Positions 22,701 through 32,481 of a DNA stretch of 64,000 nucleotides are shown in pieces. How positions within the stretch are numbered: position 1 is the stretch's first letter; every line of letters begins with the position of its first letter. The notes under the pieces were generated by a model. That model was not told the DNA's origin and ran no database searches. It saw only the letters and a program-made list of their open reading frames with translations. The position numbers and the translations under genes are program-made. The stretch is from Sarcocystis neurona (taxonomy: Eukaryota > Apicomplexa > Conoidasida > Eucoccidiorida > Sarcocystidae): contig KL647298.1 of the NCBI GenBank assembly GCA_000727475.1, positions 1,945,863 through 2,009,862 on the forward strand, given 5' to 3'.

Positions 22701-24340
22701 TATATATATGTAGGTGTATTTAGACATTTACATGTGTGTGTATGTATATTAATGTGTAGACGAGTGCAGACGCATGTATGTATACAAACACGTGTATGTA
22801 TATACATACATCTATATATGTACATGAAGAAAAAGCGCCAGCCCAGGCTAAAGGCCCTCCTCCGTGTGCTTGCCCTCGCTTACTGGGGGTTCCCTCCCAT
22901 GTGCTGCAGCAGCAGACGGCCTGCCCAGATGCCAGTCCGCACGTGAAGTGTTCTGCCCATGAACCGCTCCTTCGCGGGACTCCTCCCCAGCCGGCGGACG
23001 TTATTTGCTGCATACAAACCCTTGCGCCGGGCACACACGTTTACGTGTATGTGTTCGTGCGGCAGAGTTTCTGTCTCTGTGTGGGGGATACGTCTGTATA
23101 TGGTGTGAGTGCGTGTCGTGATTGGTTTAACACAAACATATCTCGTATACCACCTCTTCGTTCCACCTGCTGCAGGAGAGGCTCTCGGCTCCTTCTCCCT
23201 GCCGCCCTTCGGTAACGTGGGCATCGGCATTTGCTACGACCTTCGATTTCCCGAGTACGCCCTGGCGCTTGCCCAGCAGCGACAGTGCACACTCCTCTGC
23301 TACCCCGGGGCCTTCAATCAAACCACAGGTGTGTTTTGTCTCTCTGCTTGCATGCACACCTCAGTGGTGGCCGCATATACACGGACATATGTGTGCACTT
23401 AGAAGTCTTGCCCAAGACTTGTGGGTCTGGGTTTCTCAGATGAAGGAGGTGGTGACGCCGCTCGCAGGTGCGAAGGGGCTGCTTTGATTGGCCCTGGGGG
23501 GTGCTGCTGTCGCGGCGGTATGTGTGGCTCTCACGCAGCCGCACCGAAAGAAGCAGGAGGGGGCGAGGATTGTTAACGCGACTGGAGAGGACGCTGTGTG
23601 CTGAGTCGTAAAAAATAATTGCGCGTGTGTGAAAGGTCATATTCTTCCTTTGTGAACATGCCACACACATACGCACGTATGTGCCTATCCAAGTTGACAC
23701 GAAGAAGAAAACCGTGGAGGAGATTCGGGATTCGGCGTCCTTTTGGTGCAGCTCACCCAAGCCATTGTGGACTCATGCCTGCGTGTTTCTGTTTTGATGT
23801 ATTCGTTTGGGAATTCTTGATGCTTTTGTTTTTGTGTTTGGTTGGGAATTCGTGGTGTTTTCTGTTTTAATGTTTTCGTTTGGGAATTCGTAATGCATAC
23901 AATGTGCCGCTGCAGGCCCTTCACACTGGTCCCTCCTGCTGCGCGGGCGAGCTCTCGATAACCAGGTGTACGTCGTAGGCTGTTCTCCCGCCTCGCCGGC
24001 GGCGACAGCGGCAGCAGCGACAGAAACAGCACCCGGAGCAGGAATTGCAGGGGCGACTGCTGCAGAAAGAGGGACAGTAGTGCCCTGCAGTGAGAGCAGG
24101 GTGACACCAGCAGGACAAAGCAGTCTCATCGGAGAATACCCATGCTACGGCCACAGTATGGTGGTAGGGCCTTGGGGCGACGTTGCAGCCCAGCTCAAAG
24201 GAGAACCTGGCGTTATTGTAGTAACTGCAACAGCGCAGCGTGTGCGCTTGGTCAGACAGCAGATTCCCATCTACAAGCAGAAGCGCTTCAACCAGCTGTA
24301 CAGCCAGATATCCGAGGTGTCGCCTCCTCCTGCTGCCTAG
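19731..24340 (+). CDS. NIT2-type omega-amidase (carbon-nitrogen hydrolase), three exons
   Basis: Predicted omega-amidase, which hydrolyses alpha-ketoglutaramate and alpha-ketosuccinamate to keto acids and ammonia. Exons are 19731-20961, 23176-23328 and 23916-24340. Donors are GTGAGA and GTGTGT, acceptors CTGCAG, phase 1 at both joins, giving 602 residues. The N-terminus (SLRICVLQLPALL) matches the family's first strand. The catalytic triad is complete: E165 in LVLPEMWSSPY, K381 in YRKSHLFDV and C430 in GIGICYDLRF. The family landmarks YPGAFNQTTG, DNQVYVVG and PIYKQKR follow. The protein is over twice the usual 276 or so residues. A Ser/Ala/Gln-rich insertion of roughly 110-120 residues lies between AEELP and the LARRLRVFVVGGS strand, with a second low-complexity stretch before KLYNTC-like RLYNTC and one near the C-terminus (ASPAATAAAATE). 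An upstream in-frame ATG exists at 19689. Confidence 0.93.
20962..23175 (+). other. Intron 1 of NIT2
   Basis: A 2214-bp intron with a GTGAGA donor and CTGCTGCAG acceptor. The part 22690-22830 is (TA)/(GTAT) simple sequence. Short frames here show no nitrilase residues and none is needed for the domain to be complete. Confidence 0.85.
23329..23915 (+). other. Intron 2 of NIT2
   Basis: A 587-bp intron between TTG|GPSHW-encoding exons. At about 23812-23893 it has three imperfect copies of a GGGAATTCxTxxTG-containing unit of about 38 bp with TTTTGTTT spacers. Confidence 0.85.
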
Positions 24341-27300
24341 CCGCAGGAAACTGCAGCGCCGAATTCGGGTGCGCGGCCCTGTACATTGGACCGACACCGG
24401 CGGCTCCCGATCCGGAAGGCGTGTGTACGCACAAATCTGTACGTAGAAGAAAGTGTACGTGCTAACACGTTTTTGTCATGAAAGGGAGCACACATGTATA
24501 TGGCAACGGATCGTTACCTTACAGACATATGTATATATATATATATGTAGAGCTGTGCACTTTCAAGGCTCATATAGACGTCTCAGAGGTGCTTTTGCAT
24601 GCGTGTGCTTGCAGAAGAGCAAAAGCAGCACCAGGACAGGCACACCGTGTGCCCCTTCCAATGTAGACATGTACGCAGAGACGTTAGTGTGTGCAAACCT
24701 GCTTTCTCTTTCGGCGGCACTTCGTTCCACAGAGTATTTGGCACCGATGGTGCATGCAACAGCAGCAGAAGTCAGACAATGACGACGTCGTCTTCACGCC
24801 CATTTAGAGATATGTATCTGCACGTGGTTGAATCCTATTGACCTGCACTTCTTTCTCGCTCTATATTTGTATGCTCACACAGGTATTGAAGACATACACT
24901 CGTGTGGCATGCGTGCAGTACGTCCAGCCGCTTCCACTTGGTAGGCGCGACCAGCTGCGACTCAACGAGAATTTTGCAATTCTGAAGGACCGACAAATAA
25001 TGCACTGTGTAACTTTCTTCGTTTGCTACTGTTTTACGGCGAGAAAGTGAACCTCAGCTTATACAAGAGAAGAACAGTGTGGTGCGCTCCACTAGTGTAG
25101 TACTGGCACTCCGGGTTCTGTTCTTTGTACCTCTACTGCGGCCAGAGTGCCGCACGATAGGGGACAGTAGCACACCGTCGCTTGAAGGACTTGTGGCTAC
25201 GATCGTTTGAATGTGCCTTTCGCCCGCGAGGGCGTGATAGCCGTGGGGACAGACAGCTGAGTTTAAACAGGTATATAATACGTGTGTGTATGTACACGGA
25301 GATGATTATGACGCGTGCTGCTGTATCTCACCACAGGTACGTGGCGTGGGCTGAAAAAATCTGTTTTCGGTTTCGTTCACGTATTCACTTGAGCACCGCT
25401 GCGCATCGGTGGCTCGTGCTCGTGCATGTTTTTGAAGCAACAAGGCCTCCTTATCGGTTCCCGAAGACAAGCTTTCCACCTTGCGTGTAATGTAATGTAA
25501 TTTTTCTCAAGACGCCGGCGGAGCCAGAAGAACACGCGAGAAGTTGAAGAGAACAGTTCCGATATACTGGGACGCAGACGTTCTCTCTCGAGGGAAGCTC
25601 TGGGGGAAAACGAACGTATCTGTACGTGAAAGTGTGACGGACAACACAAAGAGTTTCCAACTAAAATCTCATGTAAATACTGGGCGGAGTGAGCTTTGAA
25701 CCTACCATCGGAAATCCTAAAAAATTAGTCAAACAAGGTAGCGTCCCGTGTCACCAAGTTCAGATTGCAGCCTTCGGCAATCTTGACCTTGCACGTATGT
25801 GAAATATATGTATACATATACACACCTGTGTACCTCTAACCAAAGCTTGGGGATTTTGACCCTGCACATAGGTTTTATATATACACATATATGTACTTCT
25901 AACCAACGCTTTTTCGTTGGCTTAGTGTTGGCAGAAGTATTTGCTGTGTGCGACTTGTACTCGTTAACAGGCTAAGAGACGTAAGTTCTCAGTATATTAG
26001 TCTCCATTTGAGCGTCACTTATCGATATAGTTATTGATGCACGTATATGTGTACCTGCATGTCTGTGTGGGCACACAGCAAGGCTTCTGGAGTGCTAATA
26101 AGAACACGTGACAGACAGTCGCGATGGTCGACATACAAATGGCGCGAGCGACAGAAGATGGCTTCAACGTAGCGCTCGCAGGCTATCGTTGTACGTTGAC
26201 TTCTTGCGGTTTTCAGTAGCCGTGTTCACCAGTTCACAGTAGAGCCCACGACTTCGCTGACAAGTGGATTTGCTTGAGCTGGTTACGCATTCTGATGTGT
26301 AGCTGGTGGCGGCGATGTCTGAAGTTGCGACGTTTCCTCTGGCCGGCTGTCCTCAAACCAGAGAGAAGACACGGCGTCGGCGAGAAGTCGGTAGGATCGG
26401 CAGCAGCACGGCCAAGACGGCGGCCGTGACGATTTCTTCTCAAACAGGAGCGTGTAACCTCATGGAACGTGCAGCTGCTACACGACAGCTCAGAGCGATG
26501 TCAGAAGTCCACCAAAGCCGCGGCTGCTCCTTGTGTGCAGGGCACCTCGTTGGAAGTGTAAAGCGCTAGTGAATATTGCAACTGCAGCGGGTCTGCAGCC
26601 CGTTCTGATTACGAAAAAGTCAACGTGCTGGTGGCTGCGTGGTTGTGCAGTCGATTTCATCAGATGTATGACCTCTGGGATGTCGCACCTGCTGCGTTTT
26701 CGCTGTCCACTTGAGTTCTCTTGTTGCCTCGCCGTCCATTTCAGACACACACACGGCATTCAGTATGCCTGTGGCGGTGCTGCCTACGCTTTGACTGACT
26801 GTGAAGTCCGCAGCAGTGCTACGGTGGTACCCCCCCAGTGAACAGCTGCGGTGGTAAAGACAACAATAGCACCGGTAGCAGCAGCTCGAGCGGTAGCCGT
26901 CAGCAAGGCCGGCAATCACAAGACTGATCACCAGCAACAGCACCAGCAGAATACCAGCGTCAGCTACGTGGCAGGGGAACCCGCTGGGATGGGCGTTACG
27001 TTATCCGTGCCTCCTGCTGCGAAGCGAACACGCCATAGTATTCGGCAGCGGCGTCACACGCAGTTGAATCCCAGATAATGCGGCGGCGGTCAAGCGAGGT
27101 TAAAAAAAACTCACGTGGAAGACGCTGAAAATAAATGACCCTCCATCTGCACCTCTGGCTTTGTTTCACTGATTCACAGTAGGTTACAGAAATGTGTACC
27201 TCCTGAGAAGCACCGCGGTCGCGGAGATGCGTAGATAGACACAGCGTGCACAGATATTTGTGCGCGAACGTGTATTAAGTTATACGTATGCAGACATGAG

Positions 27301-27660
27301 TATGCGGGTTGTCCAGACATGAACAGGGACGTTAGTGAATTTACACTGATATAGGTTTGAGTGTGGTTACTAACAGGTGTGCAGGAATATTTGCACATTT
27401 ACGTTTGCATAGACATCCTTCTCGTTATATACAGATGAGCGTGATGTATGTCTGTGTGTACAAGTATTACTGTTCCCGAAGACGCCGAACGCACCGAGGT
27501 CCACGAATTTGGCTCTTCGGCAACTACGAGAAGACTACCCGAGAGCCTCTACAAAAATCAATGCATCCTTCTTTCGGGCGCCCCTTCCCTCTTAAAATAA
27601 CAAGTCCGCAAGCGAGGCGTCTTTTCTCCTTGAACATTTACGAAAGTCAGACTGCTGTCG
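24341..27660. other. Intergenic region, 3' of NIT2
   Basis: No credible gene. The DNA is more AT-rich than the flanks, with ATATGTATA simple repeats near 24530 and 25800-25900. At about 25770-25920 an imperfect duplication of roughly 85 bp repeats CTTGACC/TTTGACC-TTGCAC and 'CTAACCAAxGCTT'. GC-rich short frames at 26306-26569 (+) and 26943-26620 (-) have balanced composition. The minus one begins at GTG with a signal-peptide-like stretch (LLLVISLVIAGLADG), but neither can be assigned. Confidence 0.5.
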
Positions 27661-29110
27661 ATGCTGTCGCTGAAATTCGCCGCTGGTGTGACCGCGTACT
27701 TACAGTCTCCTGCAACTGCTCCTATCCACCTTCTGGGAGCGCCTATGTCACCTCTGGGTGTTACTGCTCGGTGTACGTCAGCTTGCTCTCCCTTCTTGTT
27801 GCTTGTTCTGCCTCAGCGTGCCCGTCGCTTCTTGCCGGGTTCGTGCGGTGAAGTTTTTGCTGCACGGCGATGCTGCTGCTGTTGCTGCTGCAAGGAGACG
27901 CCGATGTGTCTCCCGCAAACACATGCGGCACTGCTGTTGCTTGGAACACGGTGGCCGCTGCTGCAGGACGCACAAAGCCGAGCTGTCTAATTGCCTCTGT
28001 TTGTCTACTTCTCCTGCGTCTTTCACTCTCTGCTGCAGCTGTGTTTGCGTATCTTAGGTTGTTCCCATGCGCTTCACGTATCATCCGTCAACTTTCCCTC
28101 GCTGCCGCACCTACGTTGATCCCGGTTTCCCCCTAGCAGCCCTCTCCTTCAGCAGCGAGTCACGCAGCATACATCTTGCTACTGCGTCCTTTCTCTCCCC
28201 TCCTCTGCAGCCTTCCGCTGTTTCCGCTGTAACTCGTATTGGCCTCGAGCTCCTTTCTTCTTCTGCTGCCACTCCTCTGCTGTTTTCTCTCGCTGCTGCT
28301 CCCGAGGCTCTCGCAGCAGCACTACTGGGGCAGCATCACCCGGGACGCAACGACCTGTTGGCACTGCAGCAGCCTCTCGGTCACGCTCTTCCCTGGGGCT
28401 GCGGTTGCCGAGCAGCCAGGCAGCCGAAATTCATGGCGAAAACACTGGAAAAACGCATCGGTGTACTCCCCACACTCTCTGCTCACGCTGCGCCCACACA
28501 CCCGCACATTGTCGCGCGCATCGATCTGGGCGCATGCACCATGCATAAAGCGTGACCGGCGCTCTACCCAGCAGCAGAGAGAGGCAAAACAAGCAACAAA
28601 CAGGTGGGTGCTGGGCACTTGTGTGAGGCCACCACACACATGCAAAACCAGAGAAACAAGAAAACCCTGCAAACTTCCCAGTGCCGTATATGCAGGTAAG
28701 GAGCCCGGTGATGAAACCTGCGCGACGGCAGCCTCATGCAGCTCACGAGGACCGACTCGTATGCAGGGCTGTGCAACACGACGTCGAGTCAAAAGTCACA
28801 AACGGCTACGCGTGTGCAAAGGCTACTCTTCGCATGCGTTGCAAGTCCAACAGAGAAGGTCGCAGCATACAGAGGCCGTCTCCATCCGTCCCTTTCACCA
28901 CGCGTGCGGCAGAACAGCAGCGCACGGTCGGTCTGCTGAAGCTTTTCTCTTCACAGCAGGACACAATAAACATCCCTCTGCAGTATCGCTTATCCTCGAG
29001 CCAGCAGGCAAAGAGACATACATGCGTAGGAGTATACCAGGCGCGGGAAGTGTCACACTTTTTGACGAGCAATTCTCACCACGCCCACCAGAAAAAAGAA
29101 GTGGTTAATA
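27661..29110. other. CAG-rich block, possible minus-strand gene
   Basis: Minus-strand frames at 28792-28322 and 28084-27761 have charged or Gln-rich composition, and the part around 28510-28420 has regularly spaced cysteines (CGRSVSREC, CGEYTDAFFQC, CFRHEFRLPGC). The plus strand is also open (28239-29108, 289 codons) but Arg/His/Ser-rich without motifs. The cysteine spacing resembles a CX9C motif but a proper twin pair is not seen. Function unknown. Confidence 0.3.
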
Positions 29111-29399
29111 AAGCTTCTCTTCCTCTCATGCAAGCAAACGAGCAGCAACACTGTACTCCTGCGTCTCCACCAATAGAAATGGAGACATATCTATGTGTCA
29201 CCCACCAGGCACACATATACATATATATATACACCTGTCTGCTCATGAATATATACAAATGTATGGGTGTGAGGTGACTATGGTGACCCGGGAGGAGGTG
29301 GAAAACTAACTGTCTGTCTGAAGCGACAAGCACGTACAACACGTGTGTCACGCGCTGTACTTCTACAGTCAAAAAGCTCGCCATACATTCACGACTATG

Positions 29400-29800
29400 T
29401 ATGACACTCTTCATACATGTATAGATATACATAGCATTCTGAGGCTTTCTACGCACACGCATATACCCGAAGCTCTTCACATATATATATATATATGTAG
29501 GAAACTTTATCTCTCTCTGTATACATATTTGAAACTCTCCACATACACGTGTGTCTATGAAACTCTCCACCACATATTTATACATATGAAGTCCCCTGTC
29601 TCTACGCGTATAGAATACATGTAGGTATATGGTTGAAACTCTCCATACATGTATGTATACAAAGTACTCTCTCTCTCTGCGCATCTTTGCTTGAAACTCT
29701 CGGTATATACACATGTGTAAAGTTCCTTCTCTTTTTGTGTTTCCCTCTCTGTCTCTGTACATATATCCAAGGCTCTCCACATGTGTAGTCCTTTGGTCGA
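29400..29800. repeat. Degenerate minisatellite with GAAACTCTCCACATA core
   Basis: At least seven diverged copies of a GAAACTCTCCxCATAxA-like core are spaced about 30-60 bp apart (for example 29530, 29558, 29635, 29694), separated by TATACATGTATGTA simple sequence. The array keeps a 244-codon minus-strand frame open (29810-29076), which is Tyr/Ile/Arg-rich and probably not a gene. Confidence 0.75.
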
Positions 29801-30408
29801 CAGTCACCACTTACACCAGACGAAGCAGCAACACCGGTGCAGAGTAGTGCCCACACATATGTGTAGGAAGACGGTACAGAGAAAACGCCGAACGCGCCGA
29901 GTTTATAGGATGGCCAGAGTCAACAGGCGGCAGCCTGCGGCAGAGAAGTCTTACACACCGCCTTCCTCAACTTTGTCAACTTGCAGTGAATTGCCGATAG
30001 ACATAAGACTGCAGGCTCTTTATCAATCAACCGCGGCTCTAGCACCCGGCGGTAGACGCAAGCGGCAGCTTGTTCGTGCGACCACAAAGATCAAGTCCTC
30101 CTCAAGTGTATCTACATCTATTCATATATGGTTGAGCCCTCTGCTAGTACGTGTGTATGTGTATGCATGCATGTGTTAGTAGATGCAGGTCCTTTACTTC
30201 GCTGGCCTGCATTCCCGCCGCATCCATACAGACGCACACAGACACGTGTGTGAATAGTAGGCCCACATCGATACACAAGTGAAGCACATAGAAACTGACA
30301 CAGACACGCGCATGCGTTGGCATATAGCTAGAATAGCTAGGCACACAGACACATATATTCACAGCCACGTAGAAGGAAATGCTCCACTTCTATTCGCAGC
30401 GCATTTCG

Positions 30409-30693
30409 CTCTCTACAGACAGGCAGGGAAACTCACAGAAAATGGGTGCAAATATACATACACATGTGTATTAAGGCGTGCGGGTCTACAGCTACCTAGC
30501 CATGTTCAGTAGACTTACGCGTCCCCATATATATTTACGTATATGAACTTCTCTCTATAGGCAGGCAGGAAAACTCGCAAAAAACGAACCCCAATATATA
30601 TGTACGCATGTACACGTGTATATCAAGGCACGCGTGTCTACAGTTACCCATACATCTTCAATAAATTCACGCATCCCAGTACATCTTCACCTA
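30409..30693. repeat. Tandem duplication, about 142-bp unit
   Basis: Two imperfect copies begin at 30409 (CTCTCTACAGACAGGCAGGG) and 30551 (CTCTCTATAGGCAGGCAGGA). Both continue through AAACTC-CA-AAAA, a CATGTxxACGTGTAT part, AAGGC-CG-G-GTCTACAG and a CAGTAxACTTACGCxTCCC-like end. Confidence 0.85.
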
Positions 30694-30706
30694 AGAAGTG
30701 TGGACA

Positions 30707-30890
30707 GGTTTTGATGTGTCTACCTAGGTACACCTAGCCAAGGTAACATGCCCACACACATTACATATATATGTGTGTGTACATACGTACAGCTAAACGG
30801 TTTTGATGTCTCTATCTAGTTACGCCTACCCACGGTAATATGTCCACACACGTAGGGTGTATATATATATATACATACGTACATACGTCA
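30707..30890. repeat. Tandem duplication, about 92-bp unit
   Basis: Two copies start at 30707 and 30799 with GGTTTTGATGT, followed by CTA-CTAGxTACxCCTA-CCA-GGTAA-ATG-CCACACAC and a TATA-rich tail. Confidence 0.85.
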
Positions 30891-31059
30891 CACATCTGCA
30901 TCTATGTATGCTCCCGTTTACGGGACATCTACATATAAGTGTGTAGCCACGTAGGTGGACAGCGGTCCCATACAGAAACCTAGACATGATACGCCACAGC
31001 TGCAGAGGAAGCAGAAGTTCAGGTAGCCGGAGGGTTGGCTCATATGAATACTGACGTGC

Positions 31060-31570
31060 ATGCAAAGAAGGCAGGGGCGAAAGCAGAGAGCGGCAGCACA
31101 TGATATGTCCACAGACGGGTATATCCTTCGGAAAGGGAAGGGCAAGGGAGACGAAGACAGAGCAGCCCCCTGCAGCACCGGCAACAACACCGGCGAAAGA
31201 GTCGCTACTTGTGCGGAACCCCAGAGAGAGCAGCGGCAGCAGCAGCGGTGGTCTCAGCAGCGGAGTAGGGAGAGGAAGACGAAGCGGCAGCAGCAGCCAG
31301 CACAGCAACAACAGTGAGGGCACAAAGAACGTGAGGGGCAGCGCGCGGCCAGCAAACCAACAGCAGCGACGAGCAGAGAAGTGTGGAGCAACTGCGTCCG
31401 AAGAGAGGAAGCGGGGGAGCAGCAGCAAGAGAGAAATGCATGCGAACGATGAAGAAGCAGCAGCAGCAGGAACTTACACGTCGGCAGCAGCCTGCAGGGC
31501 TCTTGTCTTCGCAGCAGCACATTCGGCGCTGGCGTCCGCGGCGCCCTGGACGCACTGCTTGTATACTTGA
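31060..31570 (+). CDS. Ser/Gln-rich coding-like segment, hypothetical
   Basis: The plus strand reads a Ser/Arg/Gln-rich frame from an ATG at 31100 (156 codons; KNVRGSARPANQQQRRAEKC, then ANDEEAAAAGTYTSAAACRA). The opposite strand gives Leu/Cys/Phe runs. The sense of the CAG triplets favours plus. It may be an exon of a larger gene. No motif is recognised. Confidence 0.27.
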
Positions 31571-31610
31571 GCGGCAACTTGGGCTTCAAACACGCTCTGC
31601 AGCACGGCCA

Positions 31611-31850
31611 CGTACCACACACAGGAGCCAGGTGTCACTACACCGGAAATGACACTCCTCTCCACATGCAGAGACACGTACACTTTCGTCCACATGCACT
31701 CCTCTCCCTGTAATAGATATACACCTACATATATATATATATATAGAACAGGGAAGCACGTAGCAGCTTGCGGTCAAAAGAAGCTCCGCAGCACAGGCAC
31801 GTACAACACAGCAGTCAGGTGTCATTACACCGAAAGTGACACCCCTACGC
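31611..31850. repeat. Direct repeat containing a short inverted repeat
   Basis: Two copies of about 50 bp at 31611-31660 and 31799-31848 share CGTAC-ACACA, then CAGGTGTCAxTACACCGxAA and TGACAC-CCT. Within each, GGTGTCA pairs with TGACACC/TGACACT, so each copy could form a hairpin. Confidence 0.8.
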
Positions 31851-32481
31851 ACCTATACAGCTACGCAGAGACTACTCCACATCCACTACTCGCAAGTAGT
31901 ATATATACGTGTAGACAGGGACAAATGCATGCATGTACAGACAAAGATTTAGCGGTGTGCATATCCCGCCCGACAATTCTACATAGACGTGCTGGTGCAC
32001 GCTAAAATAAGTGGCGCACACAAATGAGCGTTTTCCTCCACATATATATATGTATACATTAGACCTCTCTATAGAGGTGCAGCACTGCGAAAGCAGCTCC
32101 TCGTGCGATTTGTGTGAACGGCTCTCTATACCTGCTACACAGCATATGGCAACAGCTAGTCGCCCTTCGAACGCACCGCCGCGTGCTCTGTACAGCTGCA
32201 GCCAACTCTGCGCCTCTCTGTTTGCATGCGTGTATTCACGTGTGTGTATTTCTTCGTATGTAACACAACTGCACCTACTCCTCTCCTGGTCGACATACGT
32301 CTCTCTGTCCGCATGCGCGTATGCACGTATGTATATTTCTTCGGATGTAAGACATATAGTATTCTGTTCCTCTCTTTGTCCATATACGCAAGGAAGCGAG
32401 AGTTGAAAGACTCGGTACAGCACGACAAGAAACCCCAGGCAGAGCCACCAACCGTCATCAGGACCACACACCTGCGCCCAC

